Source: Candidatus Desulfovibrio gallistercoris
Lineage (GTDB): Bacteria; Desulfobacterota; Desulfovibrionia; Desulfovibrionales; Desulfovibrionaceae
DNA: 32,400 nucleotides
Direction: 5' to 3'
Assembly: GCA_019118745.1 (NCBI GenBank)
Contig: DWYJ01000030.1
Span: forward strand, 1 to 32,400
Positions 24,246-31,975 of this stretch are shown one piece after another (the stretch's first letter is position 1; every line of letters starts with the position of its first letter). The position numbers and the translations under genes are program-made. A model generated the notes under the pieces. It worked only from the letters and a program-made list of their open reading frames with translations. It did no database searches and was not told the origin of the DNA.

Positions 24246-24387
24246 GCGGCGAAGTGTGGGCGGCGGTTTCCCTTTTTTCTTCTTTCGCTGGCTGGCGGCT
24301 TTTGCCGGCAGTGGTGTGGGGCCGCCTCTCCTCCCCTTTTCTTTTCTTCCGTCGTTGGGTGGCGGGCCGAAGCCGCGAACCAGCGCG

Positions 24388-24414
24388 AAAAAAACGCTCC
24401 GCAAGCGGAGCGTT
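24388..24414 (-). terminator. Intrinsic terminator of the flagellar operon
   Basis: On the - strand AACGCTCCGC pairs with GCGGAGCGTT (24393-24402 with 24405-24414), followed by seven Ts. It begins 12 bases after the fliI stop, so transcription ends here and no fliJ gene follows. Confidence 0.9.
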
Positions 24415-24425
24415 TTCATGGCGGA

Positions 24426-25940
24426 TCAGCCTTTGGGGGGCATGTTGATGGGCAGCCCCGGCTGTATGGGTGGTTTGCCGGGCAAACCGGGCTGCGCAAC
24501 GGCCTGACTGGAAGCGGCGAGGTCGCGAAGCTTCTGCATGCAGCCCTCGAGGAATTCGGGTTCGGCCACGTCCTGCCGCAGGAAGGCATTGATGGCGGGC
24601 ATCTTGGCGATGGCCTCGTCGATCTCGGGATTACTGCCGCGGGCGTAGGCACCGATATTGATCATGTCTTCCACGCGGCGGTAGGTGCTCATATGGCGCG
24701 TGACCACGCGCCCGGCGAGCACATCCTCGCGGGTACAGATGTCCGAACGCAGACGGCTGATGGAACGCAGCACGTCGATGGCCGGGAAATGGCCTTGGTC
24801 GGCCAGTTCGCGCGTGAGGACAATGTGACCGTCGAGGATGGAGCGCACGGCGTCGGCGATGGGCTCGTTGAAGTCGTCGCCGTCCACCAGCACGGTATAG
24901 ATGCCGGTGATGGTGCCGGTGGCCGAGCGCCCGGCGCGTTCAAGCAGCTTGGGGAGCTGGGCGAAGACGGTGGGCGTGTAGCCCTTGGTGGTCGGCGGTT
25001 CGCCCACGGCGAGGCCCACTTCGCGCGCGGCCATGGCAAAGCGCGTCACGGAGTCCATCATGAGCAGCACGTCCATGCCCTTGTCGCGGAAGTATTCGGC
25101 CACGGCGGTAGCGGAATAGGCGGCGCGCATGCGCACCAGCGGCGACTGGTCGGACGTGGCGATGACCAGCACGGAACGGGCCATGCCCTCGGGACCGAGG
25201 TCACGCTCCATGAATTCCAGCACTTCGCGGCCACGTTCGCCGATAAGGGCGATGACGTTGACGTCCGCTTTCGTATAACGGGCCATCATGCCCATGAGGG
25301 TGGACTTGCCCACGCCGGAACCAGCCATGATGCCCACGCGCTGCCCCTTGCCCAGGGTGATGAGGCTGTTGATGGCCCGCACGCCCACATCGAGGATGTC
25401 GGTGATGCGGGGCCGCATGAGGGGGCTTGGCGGATCGGCGTAGATGGGCACGAGCTCGGCCTGCCATTTGGTGCGCGCTTCCTTGAGCCAGGCGGGCTTG
25501 AAGGAGGCCTGCGCGGCCATCTGGGCGTCGAAGTCGGCCTTGCCGTGGTCGGCGTTGCCAAGGGGCGAATCGCACAATTCGGTGCTGACCGGCGGCCCGG
25601 AGTCCAGCGGCGTGCCGAAGGCGTCAAAAGCCCGACCCAGCGAATCCGGGCCCACAGGAAAAACAGGCGGCAGGCTGGTATTGCGGATGCGGCTGCCGGG
25701 ACGGATGCCGCGCATGTCGCCGTAGGGCATGAACAGCAGGTTCCCCTCACGGAAGCCGACCACTTCGGCGGCGATGCCGTGGGCGTCGTCATCGGGCAGC
25801 ATGTGGCAGACGGCGCCAAGCGGCGCGCGCAGCCCGCTGCCTTCGGCCACGAGGCCGACCACCTTGGTCACCTTGCCGTACGAACGGACAGGATTGCTGG
25901 CCCGCAGCAGACGGCAGCAGGCCTGGGGATCAAGCAGCAT
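24426..25940 (-). CDS. fliI: Flagellar export ATPase FliI
   Basis: A 504-residue ATPase of the flagellar type III export apparatus, related to F1 beta subunits; it works at the cytoplasmic base with FliH. The N-terminal beta-barrel region is followed by Walker A GSGVGKS with K212, then IALIGERGREV, Walker B VLLMMDSVTRFA, and the GEPPTTKGYTPTVF segment typical of FliI. The C-terminal part ends with a Pro/Gly-rich extension of about 25 residues (GLPGKPPIQPGLPINMPPKG) that ordinary FliI lacks. The start follows AAGGGG and lies six bases after the fliH stop. It is the last gene of the operon, directly before the terminator. Neither a fliJ nor a hook-length gene follows. Closest confusion would be a secretion-type SctN, but the fliFGH context settles it. 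Confidence 0.94.
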   Translation of the reverse strand: MLLDPQACCRLLRASNPVRSYGKVTKVVGLVAEGSGLRAPLGAVCHMLPDDDAHGIAAEVVGFREGNLLFMPYGDMRGIRPGSRIRNTSLPPVFPVGPDSLGRAFDAFGTPLDSGPPVSTELCDSPLGNADHGKADFDAQMAAQASFKPAWLKEARTKWQAELVPIYADPPSPLMRPRITDILDVGVRAINSLITLGKGQRVGIMAGSGVGKSTLMGMMARYTKADVNVIALIGERGREVLEFMERDLGPEGMARSVLVIATSDQSPLVRMRAAYSATAVAEYFRDKGMDVLLMMDSVTRFAMAAREVGLAVGEPPTTKGYTPTVFAQLPKLLERAGRSATGTITGIYTVLVDGDDFNEPIADAVRSILDGHIVLTRELADQGHFPAIDVLRSISRLRSDICTREDVLAGRVVTRHMSTYRRVEDMINIGAYARGSNPEIDEAIAKMPAINAFLRQDVAEPEFLEGCMQKLRDLAASSQAVAQPGLPGKPPIQPGLPINMPPKG

Positions 25941-25946
25941 GGCGGC

Positions 25947-27431
25947 CTACCCCTTCTTCTCGCCTTCCGGCGCAAGGAAGCCCCCCTGCAACAGGGCTTC
26001 GTCCATGTCATCTTCCAGCGGGAAGAGCTCTTCTTCCAGCTCTTCAAGCGTGGGGTCCGCCTTCTTGCTGCGGGCTTTCACGGGCGGAGGCGTGGGCCGC
26101 CTGCCGTCATCATCGCCCAGGGGCGGCAAATAGGCTTCAGGAACGATATCCCCGGCGGGAACGTCGTCCGCGGCGGCGGATGCCGGGTCGTCATCATCGA
26201 AATTATCGGGAAGGCTGTCGATCTCCAGATCGTCGGGCAGGAGGTCGTCGTCCGCCTCGTCCACAGGGACGGGCAGATCTTCCTCATCCGCCAGCGCGGG
26301 AGGCAGAGCCTCTCCCTCCGCGGGGTCCGCCATTTCCGCCGTTTCGGCGGGGGCCTGCGCGTCCGCCTCGACCTCAGCGGCGGCAGGGGCTTGCTGCTCC
26401 TCCGCTTCCGCCTCGGCGGCCGGGGCTTCCTCCGCAGCGGCCGCATCAGCGGCGGGGGGCAGTTCGGCCTCCACCGCCTTCACCGGTTCGGGGCCGAGCT
26501 GACGGGCGCGCTCAAGCAGCATGTCCAAAAGCTGCTCTTCCTTCTCGTCATTGGCGCGGTCCTCATCGGTGGTCGGCAGACCGAGGTGCACCAGGATATT
26601 TTCCACCAGTTCGCGGAAGTGCTCGCGGCGGCAGTCCACGCTGCCGCTGCAGCTTTCGGCCACAAAGCCGCCGGGCTCCATCTTGTCGTCCGTATTGACG
26701 ATCCACTGCTGGAGTTCGGGCACGCGCTCGCGGGCCGTGGCGAACATGTCGGTGACGGCCTCCTCGTCTTCGGGGTGGACGCGCACGGTGATGGTCGCCC
26801 TGTCCTCCAGCTGGCGCACGGCAGCCAGCAGCAGCGAGCGCAACACGTCTTCGTGCTGCGTGCTGAGCACGTAGCCCGTGCCCGCGCTGACGGCGGCCTT
26901 GGTGAGCTCCACCAGCGACTCGCGCCACTGGCGGCAGATGTCGTGCGTTTGCGCCTGTACGGCCTGCATCATCCAGCCCACGTACTGGGCCAGCTCGAAA
27001 CGGATCTGCTGAAGATCTCCGGCCACCTGGTCCATGCCGGCCTTGTAGCCCTCTTCGTGGGCCGCGGCGCGGATGCGTTCGGCTTCGGAGAGTTCCTTGC
27101 TGGTCTTGCCGCGTTCGAGCTGCATGGCCTCGTAGCCGTCACGCGTGGACTGCCGGATGCTCTCGGCTTCGGAAATGATGCGCTGGTAGTGATCCTGCGC
27201 TTCCCGCTTGGCTTCTTCGAGCACCCGCTGCCGTTCCGCGTAGGCTTCGCCGAGAATCTGGCGGGCACGCTCCACGGCGCGCGTCTTGACGCGCTCCATG
27301 TAGTCTTCCTGGCTCTGCTGCCGCTCCTGTTCCCTGCGGATGGGCTCCTGCATGGCTTCCAGTTGCGCCATCGAAGCCTCGCGATCCCCCATGAAGATGG
27401 TGCCCCATTTTTTTCGCAGATCCATAGACAT
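25947..27431 (-). CDS. fliH: Flagellar assembly protein FliH with long acidic tail
   Basis: A 494-residue FliH-type stator that links FliI to the export gate and the C-ring. About residues 30-130 are a long charged helix rich in A/E/R (QEDYMERVKTRAVERARQIL and following). About 130-290 is the FliH C-terminal domain (MMQAVQAQTHDICRQWRESL, VRVHPEDEEAV, GGFVAE). About residues 320-494 form an unusual Ala/Glu/Asp/Pro-rich, probably disordered, strongly acidic tail, ending with a helical EELEEELFPLEDDMDEALLQ. Typical FliH proteins are only about 230-300 residues. The ATG at 27431 follows GGAG eight bases upstream; an ATG six bases later is possible. It lies between fliG and fliI, as usual. The fold is recognised from context and the central motifs. 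Confidence 0.85.
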   Translation of the reverse strand: MSMDLRKKWGTIFMGDREASMAQLEAMQEPIRREQERQQSQEDYMERVKTRAVERARQILGEAYAERQRVLEEAKREAQDHYQRIISEAESIRQSTRDGYEAMQLERGKTSKELSEAERIRAAAHEEGYKAGMDQVAGDLQQIRFELAQYVGWMMQAVQAQTHDICRQWRESLVELTKAAVSAGTGYVLSTQHEDVLRSLLLAAVRQLEDRATITVRVHPEDEEAVTDMFATARERVPELQQWIVNTDDKMEPGGFVAESCSGSVDCRREHFRELVENILVHLGLPTTDEDRANDEKEEQLLDMLLERARQLGPEPVKAVEAELPPAADAAAAEEAPAAEAEAEEQQAPAAAEVEADAQAPAETAEMADPAEGEALPPALADEEDLPVPVDEADDDLLPDDLEIDSLPDNFDDDDPASAAADDVPAGDIVPEAYLPPLGDDDGRRPTPPPVKARSKKADPTLEELEEELFPLEDDMDEALLQGGFLAPEGEKKG

Positions 27432-27459
27432 GTTCCGTACTCCGCCCTGCCGTCTTCAG

Positions 27460-28455
27460 CTAGACAAAGATGTCCCCGCCGCCGCGGCTGACCACAAGCT
27501 TGTTCTCGGCCTCCAGACGGCGCACGATCTTGACGATGTTCTGCTGGGCGGCTTCCACGTCCGACAGCTTGGTCGGCCCCATGTATTCCAGCTCTTCGCG
27601 GATCATGTTGCCCGCGCGCTCGGACATGTTGCGGAAGAACTTTTCCTTGAGTTCGTCGCTGGCCCCGCGCAGGGCAAGGGTGAGGTCTTCGTTGGAGATC
27701 TCCTTGAGCATCTCGCGCACGCCGCGGTCGTCGATATTCTTGCAGTCCTCGAAGACGAACATGAGGTTGCGGATATCTTCGGCCATCTGGGCGGAATCTT
27801 CTTCGATCTCGGAGAGGACTTCCTCTTCGGTGGCGCGGTCCACGGCGTTGAGGATCTCGGCCACGGACTGCACGCCGCCCACCTTCTTGCCTTCCTTGCC
27901 GCCCATGGCGATGAGCTGGCTGGTGAGCACCTTGTCCACTTCGAGGAGCATGTCCTCAGGCACGGATTCCAGGCGGGCCAGACGCATGAGCACTTCGGCG
28001 CGCACGCCGGCGGGCAGGCTTGTCAAAAGATTGGCGGCCTGATCGGGATTGAGGTGGCCCATGATGAGGGCCAGCGTCTGCGGGTGTTCGTTGCGCAGGA
28101 TCTGGGAGAGCAGACGCGGGCTGACCGCCTCCAGCTCGCGGAAGGGAGCCGGGCCGGTATCCAGATTCAGGGCGTCCATGATGTACTTGGCGGTCTCGGG
28201 GTCAAGGTTCTTGACCAGCAGGCGCTTCAAGATGTCGCTGCCGCCGGAGATCATGTCCACGCCTTCCACGAGGGACTCGTGGAATTCGCGCAGCACTTCC
28301 TCCACGGTTTCCTTGGGCACGGAGGGGAGCTCCACGATGGCCTTGGAAATGTTGGCGATCTCCTGCCGCTCCATCCGCTTGAAAACATCCGCCGTGAACT
28401 TGTCGCCCATGGCGAGCAGCAGTACGGCTATGCGCTGTTGACCTGTCAGAACCAT
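27460..28455 (-). CDS. fliG: Flagellar motor switch protein FliG
   Basis: A 331-residue rotor protein of the C-ring; its N-domain grips the FliF C-terminus, the middle domain binds FliM, and the C-domain interacts with the stator. The EHPQT motif of the middle domain is present near residue 122. The C-domain shows MFVFEDCKNIDDRGVREML and LRGASDELKEKFFRNMSERA, with the charged torque-generating residues conserved. The ATG follows AAGGAG nine bases upstream. It lies 143 bases after the small FliF-tail-like gene. That gap contains GC-rich stems but no clear promoter, so it is probably co-transcribed from the fliF promoter. The protein is full length and I see no anomaly. Confidence 0.96.
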   Translation of the reverse strand: MVLTGQQRIAVLLLAMGDKFTADVFKRMERQEIANISKAIVELPSVPKETVEEVLREFHESLVEGVDMISGGSDILKRLLVKNLDPETAKYIMDALNLDTGPAPFRELEAVSPRLLSQILRNEHPQTLALIMGHLNPDQAANLLTSLPAGVRAEVLMRLARLESVPEDMLLEVDKVLTSQLIAMGGKEGKKVGGVQSVAEILNAVDRATEEEVLSEIEEDSAQMAEDIRNLMFVFEDCKNIDDRGVREMLKEISNEDLTLALRGASDELKEKFFRNMSERAGNMIREELEYMGPTKLSDVEAAQQNIVKIVRRLEAENKLVVSRGGGDIFV

Positions 28456-28598
28456 CCCGGACGTCTCCTTGGAACAAATTCAGCCTGTATCTGATAATGT
28501 ACTTATACGCCGCTGTCTACCCCGCCGGGGCGGCGGATGGAGGCCCGGCCTCCTTCCCGTACAGCGGATGACGGGGTTTTCCGTCCATTTTGCGCTGA

Positions 28599-28823
28599 CT
28601 AGCGTTTTTTTGCGTTATCGCTATCAGCGGCGTCCATCCAGCGCTTGATGATTCGGATGGCCTGATCCATATGTTGTTCCGTCATGCGAAACAACCGTAA
28701 CCGCAATTCTTCCACGCGCCGGTTGGTTTCCTTCTGCGCGTGGCGGTAAGCCCGCAATTCCGCCAGTGAGGGCACATGGCCCTCACCGGCGGCAGGCTGC
28801 ACATTAGGCTGCTTTGGCTTCAT
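28599..28823 (-). CDS. Small protein repeating the FliF C-terminal FliG-binding tail
   Basis: A 74-residue gene between fliF and fliG, overlapping the fliF end by 20 bases in another frame (ATG at 28823, GGTGG about eight bases upstream). No known family is recognised. Residues 1-20 are Pro/Gln-rich and 21-44 are a basic helix (AELRAYRHAQKETNRRVEEL). Residues 45-63 (FRMTEQHMDQAIRIIKRWM) line up without gaps with FliF 524-542 (FSLSDQHMEQVVTLVRGWM): seven identities and mostly conservative changes. In FliF this extreme C-terminus is the helix held by the FliG N-domain. The small protein therefore probably binds FliG as a FliF mimic, perhaps to pre-assemble, cap or stabilise it. A chance frame is unlikely given the match and position; the function is inference. 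Confidence 0.75.
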   Translation of the reverse strand: MKPKQPNVQPAAGEGHVPSLAELRAYRHAQKETNRRVEELRLRLFRMTEQHMDQAIRIIKRWMDAADSDNAKKR

Positions 28824-30453
28824 TCTTCATCCACCCGCGCACAAGGGTCACCACCTGTTCCATATGCTGGTCAGACAGGGAGAAGATGTGCGCCTTGAGA
28901 GCTTCGATATCCTTGAACACCAGTTCGTCGTCTTCTTCGCCGGCTTCCAGGGCCTTTTCCTCGCCCTTGGCGGCTTCTTCCAGAGCCTCATAGAGGGCAA
29001 GCTGTTCTTCGGCGGCGGGCAGGCCTTCCAGACCTTCGACCATCTCGCCGGCTTCCACCTTGGGCCGGATGAGGGCCAGCACCACGGGCCGCACCACCAG
29101 CATGAGGAAGAGGAAGGCCAGCAGGGCATTGAGCAGAGGCTTGCCCAGGCGCTCGGCGTAGTCGGACAGCAGGTCGCCGAAGTTGGGTTCCGCCGGCGGC
29201 TCGGAGCCGGAGAAGGGAATGGAGCTCACTTCCAGAGAGTCGCCGCGGGCGCTGTCCAGGCCGACGGCATTGGACACCAGCTGACGGACCTGCGCCAGTT
29301 CATCCGCTGTGCGGGGGATGAAGGACCACGCGCCGTCCACCTTCTGATACGTGCCGTCGATGATGACCGCCACGGTCAGGCGGCGCAGGTCACCCACGTT
29401 GGACACGATCTGCTGTTCTTCCTTGTTGATCTCGTAGTTCGTGGTGCGGGTCTCACGGCTGCCGTTCTGGTTGGACACGGAACCGGTGATGCCGTCCCCG
29501 CGGAAGTTGGTGTCCGGCGCGCCGGCTTCCAGGTTGGCCTGGCCCTGCTGGGCTTCTTCACTGCGCTGTTCGCTGCGGACGGCCGTCTTTTCCGGATCAT
29601 AGAGTTCGCGACGGATGGTCTTCTGGCTGAAGTCCATATCCGCGTTGACCTTGGCGATGACGCGGCCGGGGCCGAAGAGCGGCTGCAACATCTCTTCGAT
29701 GCGGCGCTCAAGGTTGCGCTGCACCTGCAGGCGATGTTCCATCTGCGTGCTGGACGCGCCGGCGAGGCTGTCCTCTTCGGGCTGGTAGAGCACCTTGCCG
29801 CCGTTGTCCGTGATGGACACGTGCTGCTTGTCGAGGCCTTCCACGGACATGATCATCATGTTGAGGATGGCGGTGATCTCCTTCTGGTCCGGCTTGGCGT
29901 TGGGATTGTTCAGCTTGAGGACGACGGAAGCCGAAGGCTCTTCACGCTCTTCCACAAAGAGGCTGCGCTTGGGGATGACCAGGTGCACGCGGGCGCTCTC
30001 CACGCTGGGGAACTCGCTGATGGTGCGGGCCAGTTCGCCCTGCAGCGCACGGGTGTAGTTGATCTTCTGCACAAAGTCGGTCTGACCGACCTTGACCTTG
30101 TCGAAGATCTCAAAGCCGATGCCCTGCCCCACCAGACCGCCTTCACCGGCGATCTTGATGCGCTGGTCGTAGACCACTTCCTGCGGCACCATGATGGTGG
30201 TGCCGTTGTCGGCAAGTTTATACGGAACCTTTTCCGTCTTGAGCATACTGAGGACGCGGTTGGCGTCCTCGCCGCTCAGGTTGGAATACAGGACGCGGTA
30301 GTCGGGACGCGTGGCGTAGATGGACAGGCCAATGATGGCCGCCAGCAGCACCACGGCGCCGCCGGCGGAGAGCACCCGCTGCGAGGTGCTCATGCTGGAC
30401 CACGAGTCCTTGAAACGATTCACGGCATTGTTAAGGGGGGCTGGCATCGGCAT
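28804..30453 (-). CDS. fliF: Flagellar MS-ring protein FliF
   Basis: A 549-residue protein that forms the MS ring in the inner membrane and houses the export gate. Membrane helix 1 lies at about residues 28-48 and helix 2 at about 442-466. Between them are the ring-building motifs (YRVLYSNLSGEDANRV, the IGFEIFDK segment, NYTRALQGELARTI, VESARVHLVIPKRSLF) and a beta-collar region. The cytoplasmic tail is acidic and ends with the FliG-binding helix (523-543). The ATG at 30453 follows AAGGA with eight bases between; an ATG six bases later is the alternative. It is the first gene of the operon, 46 bases after the predicted σ54 start. Usual upstream partners flgB, flgC and fliE are not here. Confidence 0.96.
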   Translation of the reverse strand: MPMPAPLNNAVNRFKDSWSSMSTSQRVLSAGGAVVLLAAIIGLSIYATRPDYRVLYSNLSGEDANRVLSMLKTEKVPYKLADNGTTIMVPQEVVYDQRIKIAGEGGLVGQGIGFEIFDKVKVGQTDFVQKINYTRALQGELARTISEFPSVESARVHLVIPKRSLFVEEREEPSASVVLKLNNPNAKPDQKEITAILNMMIMSVEGLDKQHVSITDNGGKVLYQPEEDSLAGASSTQMEHRLQVQRNLERRIEEMLQPLFGPGRVIAKVNADMDFSQKTIRRELYDPEKTAVRSEQRSEEAQQGQANLEAGAPDTNFRGDGITGSVSNQNGSRETRTTNYEINKEEQQIVSNVGDLRRLTVAVIIDGTYQKVDGAWSFIPRTADELAQVRQLVSNAVGLDSARGDSLEVSSIPFSGSEPPAEPNFGDLLSDYAERLGKPLLNALLAFLFLMLVVRPVVLALIRPKVEAGEMVEGLEGLPAAEEQLALYEALEEAAKGEEKALEAGEEDDELVFKDIEALKAHIFSLSDQHMEQVVTLVRGWMKNEAKAA

Positions 30454-30479
30454 AACGAACTTCCTTACTCCTGCGTTAG

Positions 30480-30494
30480 GCGGTCGCGGACCGC
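30480..30494 (-). promoter_or_regulatory. 5' leader hairpin of the fliF transcript
   Basis: GCGGTC and GACCGC form a perfect 6-bp stem around GCG (+ strand numbering). It lies about five bases after the predicted σ54 start near 30499. The placement mirrors the leader hairpin of the other σ54 transcript at 9112-9140. Confidence 0.5.
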
Positions 30495-30509
30495 AGACGG
30501 CCCTTTATA

Positions 30510-30525
30510 TGCAATTCGCATGCCT
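30510..30525 (-). promoter_or_regulatory. σ54 (-24/-12) promoter of the fliF operon
   Basis: On the - strand the sequence is AGGCATGCGAATTGCA, with GG and GC elements ten bases apart and the TTGCA -12 box complete; only the first consensus base differs. Transcription should start near 30499. σ54 control of early basal-body genes is common in polar flagellates, which supports this. A palindrome TCAAATTTTGA at 30591-30601, about 97 bases upstream, is a possible activator site. Confidence 0.78.
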
Positions 30526-30799
30526 ATATTTTTAATTATTTGAAATAAAACAACTTTTCTTCATATTTATTTCCTCTTTGCAGCTGGCGTTCAAATTTTG
30601 ACACTCGCGGGCGCGCCCGGCATCCCCGCATGTCGCCGGGGACGCGGCCGGACTTCGCCGCAATACGGCGGCCGTCCGCAAACGCGACGACGCCGCCGGG
30701 TGATGACCCGGCGGCGCCGAAAGGAGCCGCGGCATGCCTGAAAGCGCGGGGGAAACACCGTTTCCGCCCTGCCCTGCCCTGCCGCTCTCAGGCGGTGTA
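30526..30799. other. Gene-free region with strong inverted repeats
   Basis: Downstream of the alcohol dehydrogenase and upstream of fliF I see no gene. A perfect 11-bp stem with loop GATG spans 30691-30716 (CGCCGCCGGGT with its complement). Smaller stems lie at 30751-30765 (GGAAAC/GTTTCC) and near 30623-30642. None has a T-run, but the 11-bp stem could slow or end transcription from the dehydrogenase gene. A CCCTG repeat lies at about 30768-30784. Confidence 0.5.
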
Positions 30800-31855
30800 T
30801 TACACCAGCACCACAGGCTTGATGAGATTGCGTGGCTTGTCCTTCATAAGGAGGAGGGCTTCTTCGATATGGTCAAAGCCCTGGAAGCGGTGCGTCAGGA
30901 GGGGGGCCACGTCCAGCCTGCCCGCCGTGATGACCGCGGCCAGCTTTTCCATGCGCAGGCGGCCGCCGGGCATGAGTCCGCAGGCGATGATCTTGTGGCT
31001 CATGCCGCAGCCCCATTCGATGCGCGGCACCAGCACGTTTTCCCCGGAGCCGAGATAGTTGACGTTGCCGATGCGGCCGCCGGGCTTGAGCATCTTGATC
31101 ACCTCGCCGATGGTGGTCACGTCGCCGCCGGCAATGATGGCCTTGTCCACGCCCTTGCCGTGCGTCAGTTCCATGACCTGCTCCACGATGCCGCCGTCAC
31201 GGTAGTTGATGATCTCCGTTGCGCCGTAGCCGCGGGCGGCATCGGCACAGACCTGACGCGATCCCACGGCAAAGATGCGGCCCGCACCGCGCAGAGAGGC
31301 CCCGGCCACCCCCATGAGCCCCACCGGCCCGATGCCCACCACCAGCACATCGTCTCCGTACTGGATGTCGGCCAGCTCCGCGCCGTGAAAGCCCGTGGGC
31401 ACCATGTCGCAGAGCATGACGGCCTCGGCCGCGTCAAGCCCGTCCGGCAGGTGCGCCAGATTGCCGTCGGCGTCATTGACATGGAAAAACTCGCCGAACA
31501 CGCCGTCCTTGAAATTGGAAAACTTCCAGCCGGCCAGCATGCCGCCGGAGTGCATGGCAAAGCCTTTCTGCGCTTCCAGCGAATTCCAGTCCGGCGTGAT
31601 GGCCGGAACGATGACCTTGTCGCCCGGCTTGAAATCCTTGACCAGCGCGCCCACTTCCGCCACTTCGCCCACAGCCTCATGGCCGAGGATCATATCCGTA
31701 CGCTCGCCCAGCGCCCCCTCCCAGACGGTATGCACATCCGACGTGCACGGGGAAAGGGCAATGGGCCGCACCAGCGCGTCAAGGGGGCCGCAGGCGGGCT
31801 TTTCCTTTTCGATCCAGCCAACCTTATTGATGCCGAGCATGGCAAATCCCTTCAT
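30800..31855 (-). CDS. adh: NADP-dependent secondary alcohol dehydrogenase (zinc family)
   Basis: A 351-residue medium-chain dehydrogenase closely resembling the NADP-dependent isopropanol dehydrogenases of Thermoanaerobacter brockii and Clostridium beijerinckii. It should interconvert secondary alcohols and ketones such as 2-propanol/acetone. The catalytic zinc ligands occupy the same positions as in those enzymes: C37 (PCTSD), H59 (GHEAVG) and D150 (CDMVPTG). The Rossmann motif is VGIGPVGLMG. The residues that select NADP in that family, G198-S199-R200 and Y218, are all present. As in that family, the structural-zinc cysteines are missing. The start follows AAAGGAGG. It is a single-gene unit, upstream of fliF on the same strand. 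Upstream are a CRP/FNR-type palindrome and repeated TATGGG motifs, so it is likely regulated. Confidence 0.93.
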   Translation of the reverse strand: MKGFAMLGINKVGWIEKEKPACGPLDALVRPIALSPCTSDVHTVWEGALGERTDMILGHEAVGEVAEVGALVKDFKPGDKVIVPAITPDWNSLEAQKGFAMHSGGMLAGWKFSNFKDGVFGEFFHVNDADGNLAHLPDGLDAAEAVMLCDMVPTGFHGAELADIQYGDDVLVVGIGPVGLMGVAGASLRGAGRIFAVGSRQVCADAARGYGATEIINYRDGGIVEQVMELTHGKGVDKAIIAGGDVTTIGEVIKMLKPGGRIGNVNYLGSGENVLVPRIEWGCGMSHKIIACGLMPGGRLRMEKLAAVITAGRLDVAPLLTHRFQGFDHIEEALLLMKDKPRNLIKPVVLV

Positions 31856-31877
31856 GGCGATCCTCCTTTATGGTGTA

Positions 31878-31946
31878 TATGGGTTTTCAATGCCCATACT
31901 ACGGAAAGAAAAATTTTTTGTACAGTAAAAAATTGTTTATGGGCAT
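31878..31946. promoter_or_regulatory. Repeated TATGGGCAT operator-like motifs upstream of the dehydrogenase
   Basis: ATGCCCATA (31890-31898) and TATGGGCAT (31938-31946) are exact 9-bp inverted copies about 48 bases apart, with AT-rich sequence between. A third half-site, TATGGG (31878-31883), makes a close inverted pair with CCCATA (31893-31898). The spacing suggests cooperative binding by one regulator, possibly with looping over the promoter. The regulator is not identified. Confidence 0.5.
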
Positions 31947-31957
31947 GGATGCAACGC

Positions 31958-31975
31958 TTGTAATATCCTTCACAA
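31958..31975. promoter_or_regulatory. CRP/FNR-family binding-site-like palindrome
   Basis: On the - strand TTGTGAAGGATATTACAA fits TTGTGA-N6-TCACAA with one mismatch. It lies about 103-120 bases upstream of the dehydrogenase start codon. Regulators of this family in sulfate reducers (for example HcpR) use this kind of site; which one acts here cannot be told. Confidence 0.5.
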
